Shown in pieces: positions 9,794-19,217 of a stretch of DNA of 64,000 nt. The notes under the pieces were generated by a model, which was not told the DNA's origin, searched no databases, and saw only the letters and a program-made list of their open reading frames with translations. Every line of letters starts with the position of its first letter. The first letter of the stretch is position 1. The translations under genes and the position numbers were made by a program. Source of the DNA: Francisella halioticida (GTDB lineage Bacteria > Pseudomonadota > Gammaproteobacteria > Francisellales > Francisellaceae); the NCBI RefSeq assembly GCF_002211785.1, contig NZ_CP022132.1, positions 806,001 to 870,000 on the forward strand, read 5' to 3'.

Positions 9794-10491
9794 ATGTATA
9801 TAAAAGAAGAAACTTCTTTAATTGAGTTAATAACAATAATAGCATTAGCTACAGTTTTAATTTTTATTGCAATGCCAGTATATGCAAATTATAGAGTAAG
9901 GAATAGGCTTTTTTCAGAATTAGAGAAATTAAAGTCTATTTCACAATATGTGTCAAATGAATCAGGAATCATTAATTATTCTTTAGAAAAAATTAAAGAT
10001 ATACCAAGTAGTTTTCATATTGAAGATAACGGAACTATGGTTTTGAACACAAATGATATCGTTATTAATTCATCAATATCTTTAGTACCAACTAACATCT
10101 GGGAGCATTATTTGGAATTGTGTTGGAGTGGGATTAGCTCAGTCTCAAGTACCTGAATCTTGTAAAGGAGATCCATCATTTAAAAATAAACTTGTTAAGT
10201 CATTATATAATCCTACAACGGATCCTAACATTTTTACTTTCATTCAGCTTGGGCAAAAAAAATTAACAGTTAACTGTACTAGTATATATAAATGTACGAC
10301 TACAGAAATTAATGGCAAGAGGTGGCTAGCGCAGTATATAGATCAACTTAATATTATTTGGTTATAATAAAGAAGATTCTAATTATTCAATAAACTTATA
10401 TACAGATGATTTAACGATAGATCCATCTATACCTAATTCAGAATTGTTACAGCAGTTTGTTGATGAATCTATAAGGTTATTTAATAGTTAA
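9794..10491 (+). pseudogene. Type IV pilin-like (PilE) gene, frameshifted
   Basis: The N-terminus has a type IV pilin hydrophobic helix with Glu5 and the PVYANYRVR junction, but the prepilin cleavage site is degenerate: KEETSLIEL, without the usual Gly before Phe. The reading frame shifts near 10095, entering a segment with WNC and PESC cysteines like a pilin D-region. It shifts again near 10360 into a C-terminal stretch that ends at 10491 (...LFNS). The reconstructed protein is about 230 residues. Francisella carries several tandem pilE genes, and this one is dead or at least truncated. Confidence 0.7.
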
Positions 10492-10514
10492 ATTAATATA
10501 CTGCATGGATCAGT

Positions 10515-10860
10515 ATGAAGAGTAAAGGTTTTTTAATAGTTGAGTTAATTGTAATCATAGCTATAATAGCAATTATAGTTGCAATAGCGATGCCGATGTA
10601 TTCAAATTATCAAACTAGGGCAAAAATTTCTAATGCAGATATTCAAGCACGAATCTATATTAATGAAATTGCTCTTTATTCTCATGAAAAAGGGTACTTT
10701 CCAGAAGAAAATTCAGACCTTTGGGGGTGTTAATGTTAATCAAGATTATTTAATTTAAATATGTAAAGAAAGAACTAATTCGTTAAATGCGATTGCTAGG
10801 GTTTATTAGTTACAGGTGTTATAGACCCTTACTATCAGTATGACTTATCCATAGTGGAAT
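10515..10860 (+). pseudogene. Type IV pilin (PilE-like) 5' portion, degraded
   Basis: The first 72 codons (to 10733) encode a textbook prepilin: leader MKSKG, cleavage before FLIVE (Glu5 present), a hydrophobic helix, then MPMYSNYQTRAKIS. The frame then breaks at SDLWGC. Downstream, segments such as GVNVNQDYLI and KERTNSLNAIARVY are readable in another frame but are punctuated by stops. It lies directly after the first pilin pseudogene, so this is a decayed tandem pilin locus. The 3' limit is approximate. Confidence 0.7.
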
Positions 10861-10878
10861 AAATAATAGCTAGATTAA

Positions 10879-11082
10879 ATGAATATAAAAAAATATTGAT
10901 TATTATTGGTGGTAGCTGCATTTATAGAAACTCAAGATTCTAGCGATAATGAAATAGCAAATAAACCTTGTGATTCTAGAGATAATTGGTACTGCTCAAA
11001 AGAAACTGTACGAGTTCAAATAGATGATTATTGTTCAGAAAATGGTAGTAATAAATATTGTCAAACAAGATCATTAGTTTAG
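10879..11082 (+). pseudogene. Small exported Cys-containing protein with internal TGA
   Basis: A 68-codon frame starts MNIKKY, hits TGA at 10897-10899 (codon 7), then continues LLLVVAAF and a hydrophilic part with four cysteines (KPCDSR, WYCSK, DYCSEN, YCQT) to TAG at 11080-11082. If codon 7 had been Trp, this would be a short signal peptide followed by a disulfide-bonded domain. The family is not recognised. It may be a small exported protein or the remains of a larger pilin-locus gene. Confidence 0.4.
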
Positions 11083-11105
11083 CAATATTATATTCTATAT
11101 TAATT

Positions 11106-11399
11106 TTATTTTTGTAATTGCCTTAGAAACCACCTATCCATAGATATTATACAGTTACCATATTTAACTGATTCATAGCTTCCTCCATTATAGGTAGCAC
11201 TAATATCCGAACATATTTTATTACGATATTTCTTGAAGTTTTTAATATTGTGATTTTGTATGTTATCTAGTTTACTATCAAGTTTTTGCATTTGTGATTT
11301 TAGACATTTATTTATTTCATAGGTATTACCATCACATATAGTATCTGCAAATATTATTATAGGAAAGATTGCAAAAATGATAAGTAATAGTTTTTTCAT
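11106..11399 (-). CDS. LprI/DUF1311-like lysozyme-inhibitor family protein
   Basis: A 97-residue protein with a cleavable signal peptide (MKKLLLIIFAIFPIIIFA) and a mature domain with the DUF1311/LprI pattern: C-D near the start, INKCLKSQ, LDSKLDN, then KYRNKICSD, GGSYESV and a last Cys in YGNCI. Some family members inhibit host lysozyme, and most are uncharacterised. It is predicted to be periplasmic. It is transcribed towards the pilin pseudogenes. Family assignment rests on the cysteine spacing and GGS motif only. Confidence 0.65.
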   Translation of the reverse strand: MKKLLLIIFAIFPIIIFADTICDGNTYEINKCLKSQMQKLDSKLDNIQNHNIKNFKKYRNKICSDISATYNGGSYESVKYGNCIISMDRWFLRQLQK

Positions 11400-11420
11400 T
11401 ATTTTAAAATCCTACAATAT

Positions 11421-12470
11421 TTATATTTCTAAAATATGACTATCTAAATCAACAAACCTATCTATTTTATTTTTTTCTGTTGTTGTAATAAAAACTTGTG
11501 ATTTTAACTTTTTAAAATAATCAAATAATGTTTGAGTATGAATATTATCTAATTCAGAGGTTATGTCATCTATTAGATAAATACATTTATTTTCATTCTC
11601 AAGATTATGTATTTCACCTTGAGCTAACTTGATAGCACAAATAAGAAGTTTTTGCTGTCCTCTTGAGAAAATATCTTGTATTGGCTTATTGTTAACTGTT
11701 AGGGCTATATCAGCCTTATGAGGTCCATGGTTAGTAACTTTATATTTATTATCATGATTAAAAGCTTCTTCAAGCACTTGCGATAATTCTTTATTTGAAC
11801 TCCAACCGCGGGAATATTCAATATCTAGATCTAAATTAGAATTAAATTGACCAAGAGTTTCATGAATTTTAGGTTTTAATTTTGTAAAATAAAGATGTCT
11901 TTTAGTATCTAACAGATTAGCAAACTCGCAAAGTTTTTTATCTATACTAATTATATAAGTATAAGGATAGTTTTGTTTAAGAGCAGAATTTCTTTGCTTT
12001 ACAAGGAACTTAGTTTGTTGCCATATTTTTAAGAAAGTTTTATCAAGATAAAAAGCGCCCCAATCAAGAACTTTGCACCTTTGTTGCGCTCCAGAATTTA
12101 TAATATTAAAGCTTTCAGGATTAATTAATTGTATTGGTAGAGTTCGAGTTATTTCCGTATGATTTTTTTGGATTTCTGTATTTAGCTTTGAAATGTTGTT
12201 GCTATTTTTTTTACGTGATATAGAGATAGTTACTTCATCCGGGTTATGAGATTTCGTATAAATTATAAATTCATCAGTGCCGTGGTTTACTATTCTACTT
12301 AACTGAGAACTACGAAATGATCTACTATGAGATAAAAAATAAATTGATTCAAGAATTGATGTTTTGCCTGAACCATTTTTACCAACTATTATATTTATAT
12401 TCTCTTTAAAATCAAAACTTTTAAAAGGTATATTTCTAAAGTTTTGTAGGCGTAAGTTAGATATATACAT
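11421..12470 (-). CDS. recF: DNA replication/repair protein RecF
   Basis: A 349-residue SMC-like ATPase that loads RecA at single-strand gaps with RecO and RecR. The Walker A motif GKNGSGKTS is near residue 34, the ABC-type signature SRGQQKLL near residue 269, and Walker [13 protein letters not shown] near residue 300. Length is normal. Its start lies one base after the stop of the upstream tatD gene, so the two are probably cotranscribed (tatD first). It is not linked here to dnaA-dnaN, its partners in many bacteria. Confidence 0.95.
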   Translation of the reverse strand: MYISNLRLQNFRNIPFKSFDFKENINIIVGKNGSGKTSILESIYFLSHSRSFRSSQLSRIVNHGTDEFIIYTKSHNPDEVTISISRKKNSNNISKLNTEIQKNHTEITRTLPIQLINPESFNIINSGAQQRCKVLDWGAFYLDKTFLKIWQQTKFLVKQRNSALKQNYPYTYIISIDKKLCEFANLLDTKRHLYFTKLKPKIHETLGQFNSNLDLDIEYSRGWSSNKELSQVLEEAFNHDNKYKVTNHGPHKADIALTVNNKPIQDIFSRGQQKLLICAIKLAQGEIHNLENENKCIYLIDDITSELDNIHTQTLFDYFKKLKSQVFITTTEKNKIDRFVDLDSHILEI

Positions 12471-12471
12471 T

Positions 12472-13218
12472 TTAGATAAATTCTAAGCTGGTATTATAAA
12501 TTTGTTGTTTTAGTATATCAGGATTTATATCATAAATATTGCTTAAGAGTTCAAAAATTTTAGGTATATTTTGAGGAGTATTAATATTATCATTGCTGTT
12601 GTAGAGTTTCATATCCGGTGAGTCTGTTTCTAAAACAAGATTTTTAGGGTTAACTTTATATAAAGTACCTTTAAGTTTTGTTTGAGGGTGAGAAAGTATT
12701 TCACCAATTCCAAGTTTAAAACCAAGTTCTATATATTTCTGAGCGATATTACAATTACTATTAAATGCGTGAATGATTCCACCATGTTTAAACTTTAAAT
12801 CCTTGAGAATTCTAAGAGTTTCATTATGAGATTTTACTGAATGGATAATTATCTTTTTATTGAGATTCTTTGCAATATTAACTTGAGTAGAAAAAAACTT
12901 TAGTTGTTTATCAAAATTACTAAATCTTTTATCAAGACCGATCTCACCAATTAATTTTGTTGATAGTTTTTGAGTATAAATCTCTAAATCTTTTAAATCA
13001 GAATTAGTATGTTTATTTATAAATACAGGATGTAATCCAAAACATATATGGACATTATTAAACTCTTTATTTAGAGTTATCAAATTATTCCATGAGGCTT
13101 TTTGAGTTGCTGGATTTATAAAGTATTTGATAACTAGGCTACTACATTTATTTATTAAATCTTTACGGTTTTTATCAAAAATTTCGAAATCTAAATGGCA
13201 ATGAGTATCTATATACAC
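12472..13218 (-). CDS. TatD-family metal-dependent hydrolase
   Basis: A 248-residue TIM-barrel amidohydrolase of the TatD DNase family. The HxH metal motif is in DTHCHLDF, followed by Glu in IGEIGLD, His in IIHSVKSH, His in IIHAFN and Asp in LETDSPD, which are all the expected ligands. Members are Mg-dependent 3'-5' DNases or RNA-processing enzymes. The stop is immediately upstream of recF. I leave the gene symbol blank because TatD paralogues (TatD, YcfH, YjjV) cannot be told apart by eye. Confidence 0.9.
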   Translation of the reverse strand: MYIDTHCHLDFEIFDKNRKDLINKCSSLVIKYFINPATQKASWNNLITLNKEFNNVHICFGLHPVFINKHTNSDLKDLEIYTQKLSTKLIGEIGLDKRFSNFDKQLKFFSTQVNIAKNLNKKIIIHSVKSHNETLRILKDLKFKHGGIIHAFNSNCNIAQKYIELGFKLGIGEILSHPQTKLKGTLYKVNPKNLVLETDSPDMKLYNSNDNINTPQNIPKIFELLSNIYDINPDILKQQIYNTSLEFI

Positions 13219-13361
13219 TAAAGTTGTTATCTTTATTTTAAACAGGTTAATTTAGATTATATCAGATTATTAATTAACTATTTTTACCATGTAATGGTTT
13301 ATTGTTTAGATATGATTTATGTTAGCATCTAGATATTATCCAGTTGTTTTAGTGTAGTGAT

Positions 13362-14575
13362 ATGTCCGAGAAAAATATTAATGAGCAAGTATAATGTCCC
13401 CAGAAAAAGCTACTGATTTTAGAAAGATTTTTATTCCTAGATGTTAAACTTAACTAGATAAATTAGGAAATAGATAAATGAGTAAAAAAAGAGTAACGTA
13501 TACAGCTGATTTTAAAGCTAAAGTAATTATAGAATTGCTAGAAGGCGATATGACAGTTAATGAGATAGCAAGTAAGTATGATTTACTTCCTAAAAACGTG
13601 CATAATTGGAAGCAGCAATTTTTATCTAATGCTTGCTTAGCATTTGATAAAAGCTCTGTTGTTAAGGAGTATAAGCAGGAAATAGATGAGCTTAGAAAAG
13701 ATAAAGATGCAACAAGTAAAAAACTAGTCGAGGTAATAGTAGAGAGGGATTTTTTAATGGGAAAGCTAAAAAGCTTGGTATCATCAAATGATAGAGTAAA
13801 CTCTGTAGATACTAAGCTAGAATTATCTTTAAATAATCAGCTTAAACTATTATCTGTATCTAAGAGTGTGTACTATTATACACCAATATCAAAATTTAGT
13901 AGTAATGATGATTATATAACTATGAAAGAGGCTAAAGTAGGTATCAAAGAATATATTGATATTTACAACAATGAAAGACTACATTCTAGTATTGGATATA
14001 TGACTCCTGATGAAGTATATTCTGGTATTTTAGATGCTGCATAAAAGCAAGGAATAAAAATATTTTATAAAGTGGTATTGAATAACAGGGACAGTTTACT
14101 TTGGCCATACATATATTTATAGTGTTTTATTATTCACAGGGTTAGTTGGTATAATGGCAAGTTTAAATGGTTTGACTATAGGTTATATTCAGCAACACAA
14201 GATGTTAGCTAATAGTTACAACCTAAAGACGTCAAAAACTTTTACTATGTATATACCTTTGCTTATAGCTCTTATATGTAGTTTATCAAATAATCTATCT
14301 CAAGGGTTTGTAATACTAAGTGTTTCATGTGCTATCATTGTTTATGCTTTAGTATGGGTTAGTGTTATAAAGCTGACCAAAGGTACTATATCTTTAGCTT
14401 TTATTTACTATCATTACCATTAATGATTTTTGTAGGGGGATGTACTTACTATTATGGTGCTCTAAGTACTAGTATTACACTCTTTAATATAAAAATCTTA
14501 ACAGCATATTTATTGGTAATATTATTTGCTTTGACTTTATTTATCTCTTGGGCTTTTTGTCCTAAAAACAAGTAG
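13362..14575 (+). pseudogene. Integral membrane protein interrupted by an IS and frameshifted
   Basis: A short start (MSEKNINEQ, from ATG 13362) runs directly into the IS at 13390-14098. Reading resumes on the far side as YFGHTYIYSVLLF and several more hydrophobic segments. The frame breaks again near 14395. The other frame then continues FSFYLLSLPLMIFVG to a stop at 14573-14575, ending FCPKNK. Without the IS the gene would encode roughly 170 residues with four or five membrane helices. The family is not recognised; the opening HxxY/GL pattern is vaguely like DUF4870-type small membrane proteins. The joining across the IS is inference. Confidence 0.55.
13390..14098 (+). mobile_element. IS3-family element (type 1), internally deleted
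   Basis: A 709-bp element whose ends TATAATGTCCC and GGGACAGTTTA match those of the complete copy at 31767-33078. It carries a 188-codon frame (13478-14044) equal to the first ~152 and last ~45 residues of the 389-residue transposase. Exactly 603 bp (201 codons) are missing, including most of the DDE catalytic core, but the frame is kept. It cannot encode an active transposase. No matching target duplication is visible at the ends. End positions are inferred by comparing the two copies. Confidence 0.85.
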
Positions 14576-14712
14576 CTCTTTTAAATATTAATACTCATAG
14601 TATTATGAGTGTTATAGCTCTACAAAAAATAATAATTATTAAATTATAGGATTACTCTATATGATATAATTGATTAGTTTTTTAGAAAATAACTATTTAT
14701 AAAGGTCTGTAA

Positions 14713-16800
14713 ATGAGTAAAGTTACAAAAGATTTTTTATTTGAACTAGGTACGGAGGAGCTACCGCCAAAAGCACTTAAGAATCTATCACAATCATTAT
14801 TATCAAGTGTTGAGAGCCAACTAAAAGAAGCAAAAGTGGATTTTGCTGAGACTAAATGGTTTGCTTCGCCAAGAAGGTTATCTTTTATTATTAAAAATTT
14901 AGCAGAATCTCAGGATGACATTGTAGTTGAAAGACAAGGACCTTTGGTAGATATTGCTTATAAAGATGGTGAAGCAACTAAAGTTGGTTTGGGATTTGCC
15001 AAATCTTGTGGAGTAGATTTAAATCAGTTAGATAAGGTAGAGACCCCAAAGGGCGACAAACTATTTTATAAAACGACTCAAACTGGTCAAGCTATAGTAA
15101 AGTTGCTGCAAGATATTATTACAAAAGCTTTAAAACAATTGCCAATTCCAAAAATGATGCGTTGGGGTGACTCACAGGTTGAGTTTGTAAGACCTGTACA
15201 TTGGGTTTTAGCTATGTATGGTAAAGCTGTAGTTGATATGCAAATATTAGGTCATAAGGCATCTAATATAACTTATGGACATAGGTTTCACCATCCGGCA
15301 GCTATAACTGTTGAGAATATAGCAGAATATGTTGATTTATTGGCTAGTGCGATGGTATTAGTAGACTGGGAGCAACGAAAGCAAAAGCTTGTTGTCCAAG
15401 CAAAAACCATTGCCAAACAAAATGATTATCAAGTCGTTTTAGATAATGATTTGGTTGAAGAAGTTTGTGCCATTATTGAATATCCAAATGCGATGTTATG
15501 TAGTTTTAATCAGGATTTTTTGAGAGTTCCTCAGGAAGCTTTGATATCTTCGATGGAAGAGCATCAAAAGTGTTTTGCGCTTCTAGATAGTAAAGGTAGC
15601 TTGGTTGCACACTTCATCACGATTTCAAACATTGAAAGTAAAAAGCCTGATCCTGTTACACTAGGTAACCAAAAAGTGATGAATGCTAGATTAGCAGATG
15701 CTGCTTTTTTCTATGATACTGACTTGAAACATTCATTAGAGAGCTTATTACCTAAATTAAAGAGCGTAACCTTCCAAAATAAGCTTGGTAATATGTATCA
15801 AAAAGCTCAAAGAATAGCTTATATATCATTGAACTTGGCAGAACTAAGTAATGATGTTGATGTACAACAGGCTTATAGAGCAGGACTATTGTCTAAAGCT
15901 GATTTAATATCTGATATGGTTTTTGAGTTTACTGATCTTCAAGGAATTATTGGTAAATATTACGCAAAAGCAGATGGCGAATCTGAAGTTGTTGCAAATG
16001 CTATTGAACAACAATACTGGCCAAAATATTCAGGCGCAGAGCTTCCTAAAACTAATGTTGCTGCATGTGTAGCTTTGGCTGAAAAGCTAGATACTCTAAT
16101 CGGTATATTTGGTATTAACCAAAAACCAACAGGTAATAAAGATCCATTTGCACTAAGAAGGTCAGCTATTGGTATATTGCGCATATTAAGAGATACAAAT
16201 ATTGATGTTTCTTTAGAAGAAGTTATTGATATCGCTATATCTAGTTATAAAAAGATCAATAATCTTGAATTTAAAGCAGATGTAAAAGGTGAGGTAATAA
16301 CTTTTTGTATAGATAGGTTGAAAAACCTATACAAAGAAGAAGGGCTTGCAGTAAATTTTTTTGAAGCTATTAATAATACAAATTATAATTCAATAAAAGA
16401 TTTTGCAGCTAGAGTAAAAGCTGTGAGTAATTTTAATAATTTAGATAAAGCGCAAAGTCTAATAGCATCTAATAAACGTGTGGCTAATATTTTAGCTAAA
16501 AACGATAAAGAGAAAGCTGATGCTTATGATATAGAATTAGCAAAATATGTTGGTAATGAGTATGAGTTAGCGTTAGCTTATAGTATAGAGGAAGTTACTC
16601 CTGATTTTGAGAAATATATAAATAATAGAGATTATAATTATGCTTTAGAATTACTGGGTAGTTTAGCTAAGGTGGTTAGTGAATTTTTTGATAATGTTAT
16701 GGTAATAGATGAAAACATTAACATTAGACAAAATAGAATTGTTTTACTTGCAAATCTTCATAAACTTTTTATAGATGTTGCTGATATATCTAAGATCTAA
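14713..16800 (+). CDS. glyS: Glycyl-tRNA synthetase beta subunit
   Basis: A 695-residue protein matching the full length of the tRNA-binding beta chain of the bacterial alpha2beta2 glycyl-tRNA synthetase. It opens DFLFELGTEELPPKAL, diagnostic for GlyS, and contains MRWGDSQVEFVRPVHW and the HD-like region ending in a DALR-type anticodon-binding C-terminus (ISKI). An AAAGG Shine-Dalgarno precedes the ATG, and a TATAAT hexamer is at 14665-14670. The alpha subunit gene glyQ, which usually precedes it, is not in this window. Confidence 0.96.
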   Translation: MSKVTKDFLFELGTEELPPKALKNLSQSLLSSVESQLKEAKVDFAETKWFASPRRLSFIIKNLAESQDDIVVERQGPLVDIAYKDGEATKVGLGFAKSCGVDLNQLDKVETPKGDKLFYKTTQTGQAIVKLLQDIITKALKQLPIPKMMRWGDSQVEFVRPVHWVLAMYGKAVVDMQILGHKASNITYGHRFHHPAAITVENIAEYVDLLASAMVLVDWEQRKQKLVVQAKTIAKQNDYQVVLDNDLVEEVCAIIEYPNAMLCSFNQDFLRVPQEALISSMEEHQKCFALLDSKGSLVAHFITISNIESKKPDPVTLGNQKVMNARLADAAFFYDTDLKHSLESLLPKLKSVTFQNKLGNMYQKAQRIAYISLNLAELSNDVDVQQAYRAGLLSKADLISDMVFEFTDLQGIIGKYYAKADGESEVVANAIEQQYWPKYSGAELPKTNVAACVALAEKLDTLIGIFGINQKPTGNKDPFALRRSAIGILRILRDTNIDVSLEEVIDIAISSYKKINNLEFKADVKGEVITFCIDRLKNLYKEEGLAVNFFEAINNTNYNSIKDFAARVKAVSNFNNLDKAQSLIASNKRVANILAKNDKEKADAYDIELAKYVGNEYELALAYSIEEVTPDFEKYINNRDYNYALELLGSLAKVVSEFFDNVMVIDENINIRQNRIVLLANLHKLFIDVADISKI

Positions 16801-17094
16801 TTTTTATGTAAAAAATTATTCCATAGTTTTTTTGCTCTATTATTACTTTACATGTTTTTTTAGCAAACTATGTATTGATTATTAAAACCATTTAATTCAA
16901 TAATAGGGTACTTTACAATATCAAAAAAAGGTGAATAATCAAAATCAGATGGAACAAATAATCTAGGTTTACTTTAAGCTTTACATCAGCTGTTTGACCT
17001 TCCAATATAGGTAAAATAGGAAAGTTTGCCTTTACAAATGCTGTTGCAATTAATAAAGAACAAGTTAATTTTGTTGGTTCTTGTGCATTATGAT

Positions 17095-18391
17095 TATACT
17101 ACCCCAATAAATTAAACAATATTTTCAATTATTTAGTTCCCATCTAAGCCGCCCGTTTTTCCAATAAGTTATCGTAATAAAATTTCATAGGTTTTTTATA
17201 ATTGATAGACTCATGAAATCTTCTATTATTATAAAAATCGATATAATCATCCACATCGTTTCTTAGTTCAACAATGCCAGGATATTGATTTAAATAAAAT
17301 CTCTCACATTTAGCACTTCTCCAAAATCTTTCGATGCAAATGTTATCAGTTGCTCTACCTTTACCATCCATAGATATAGTAATTTTTTTATCCAATAATG
17401 TTTGGATATGAATGTTAGATGTGTACTGGCTACCTTGATCAGTGTTAAATATTTCTGGTACTCCATATTTATACAGAGCTTCATTTAAAACTTTCATAAC
17501 TAAACTACTATCCATAGTGTTGGATATCTCCCAACTTAGTACAGCCTTAGAGTACCAATCAATAATAGCTGCCATATAAACTGTGCCAGCATCAGTCTTA
17601 ATATATGTAATATCTGTAGACCAAACTTGATTAGGTCTCAATATGCTTAAACCTTTTAGTTTGTAACTATAAATAGCATGCTCTTTGTTAGGTTCAGATA
17701 AGTTTAAGTTTGGTTTTTTCACCGCCAATATAGCTTTGATGCCTAACTCTTTACGATACTTTTGTACTGTGTTCTCACAGATGCTAAACCCATCTTCTAT
17801 TAATTGCTTATGAGCTTTTATATAGCCGTAGCAGGGAATCTCCTCATGTATCTGTATAAGCTTTGCTTTTACTTCTTCTTTATGTTCGTTAACCACAGGC
17901 TTGTAATATAAACCAGCTCTAGAAACTTCTAATAAGCAACTTTGTTTTACAACAGATAATTTATGCTTAGGATCAATCATCGCTTTTCTATCAGATAATC
18001 CCAAGCTTACGAGCTTTCCCTCAAGAAATTCCTTCTCAATTGTTAGTTGTCCAACCTTCTTAGAATACTGATCTATCTTGGTTTGAAGCTTTGCATTGTC
18101 TTTTTTATATTGTGATACTGATTTGGATGGATCCATTACCAACTCAGCATTTTCTAAAAAGGCTGTTTTTCAATTATTTATGTTTTTGGGCGTAATATTA
18201 TATTTTACTGATAACTGTGTGATTGTTTGATCTTTCCCCAATACTTCCAAGACAACTTTAGTCTTAAATTCAACGGTATATATTTTTCTCTTATTACTCA
18301 TTTACATTTATCCTAAATTGCTCATTTATAGTTTAGCTACTTTAGGAACTAAATTCTCAAAATTGTTGTTACAATTTCATGGGGTATTTTA
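17095..18391 (-). mobile_element. IS3-family element (type 2), complete copy 1
   Basis: A 1297-bp element with imperfect terminal repeats (TAAAATACCCC at the transposase 5' side, GGGGTAGTATA at the other), flanked by the 3-bp duplication GAT (plus strand) at 17092-17094 and 18392-18394. Removing it restores the frame of the amidase gene it interrupts, which confirms both ends. It is the same length as the copy at 41004-42300, and a 3' fragment of the same type is at 49167-49348. Confidence 0.9.
17144..18301 (-). CDS. IS3-family transposase with in-frame TGA (copy 1)
   Basis: A 386-codon frame read from ATG 18301. The N-terminal helix-turn-helix part ends at TGA (18170-18172, codon 44). The remaining part, openable from TTG at 18142, encodes the catalytic region with the rve/DDE integrase core: WSTDITYI (first Asp), FNTDQGSQYTS (second Asp) and the Glu in NICIERFWRSAK. 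The TGA falls where the type-1 transposase in this window has Trp (VHNWKQQF versus INN-stop-KTAF). The same codon is TGA in the other copy. It is probably translated as two pieces, by readthrough, or not at all. Confidence 0.75.
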
Positions 18392-18914
18392 GATTAAATA
18401 GACTAGAATGCCATTCTCTTGGCAAAATCCACCAAGGACAGAAGAATCTTGCTAGATCAAATATTTGTTGGTTATCATAAGGTAAACCTAATTCAGAAAG
18501 TACGTAATTAATAATTGTGGTTTTCTGCATTTTTGAAATGCCTTTTGGCCGGCAAATGCGTATATGATCTGATTCGTAAATTTTTAAATTTTTAATAATA
18601 ACACCTTCTCCAATATTACTTTCTATAATAATTGGACCAGGAACCAATTTAGTATTTTGTTTTAAAATTAACTTTTTGATTTCACTTGGTAGTTGTTCAT
18701 AATGACCAATATATAGTGCCTAGTGGGTCCAAATACTTCTTGTAATAATGCTAATAACTCGAGATGCTAGACTTCTGCCTTCAACAAGAATCACGTCGCA
18801 TATTTCTAGATGCTGAATTAATTTATTATAATCAGATAATGGTGCTATTCTAGGTTTATTTATATTGTATAATAAAAACTTGCTAATTTTTTTGTATAAA
18901 AAAGTTCTTAGCAT

Positions 18915-19217
18915 TTCTAAGTCCTATCAAGTTCTGTTAATAATACTTCCTTTGAAGGAAGACTATACTTAGTAGTATTTATGATAAATATTCAACTAAA
19001 TATTTTATTCTATTATGTAGATATGATACCTTGTTGCGAGTGTATGTTTAGAAACACGTAATATATTTAATATACTTGATTATAAGAGTTTATACAATTA
19101 TTCTGTGCAGAAGTGGATTTCTACGTAGAGTAATAGAATGATTATTAATTGCTTAATTGCTTAATTGGTTTATGATTTTTTATCAAACAGATAATTAGAT
19201 AAATTTATGGTACCAGT
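18915..19217. other. Intergenic stretch with no recognised gene
   Basis: About 300 bp between the amidase pseudogene start and the 3' end of the Bcr/CflA transporter gene. I see only a short hairpin (CTTCCTT/AAGGAAG, near 18950) and AT-rich sequence, probably holding the promoter of the amidase gene. No coding remnant could be supported on either strand. Confidence 0.5.

Larger units (their letters stand above)
16860..18914 (-). pseudogene. YiiX/YaeF-like permuted papain-fold amidase, split by an IS
   Basis: The 5' part (from ATG 18914) reads DVILVEGRSLASRVISIITR, then WTH, a TAG at 18720-18722, and ALYIGHYEQLP in the same frame. It goes on to WHSSLFN at the IS border. Removing the IS (17095-18391) and one copy of its 3-bp duplication joins the frame as SLFNHNAQEPTKLTCSLLI, restoring the catalytic-Cys region. 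A frameshift near 16975 then precedes PRLFVPSDFDYSPFF, and the gene ends at TAA 16860-16862. The family is NlpC/P60-related hydrolases (C92) acting on amide or ester bonds. There are three independent lesions: a nonsense codon, the IS and a frameshift. Confidence 0.78.

Noticed and set aside
17290-17484. A 64-codon frame found identically in both type-2 IS copies (also 41911-42105)
   Set aside because: It is an alternative frame inside the transposase; its repetition only reflects the repeated IS.
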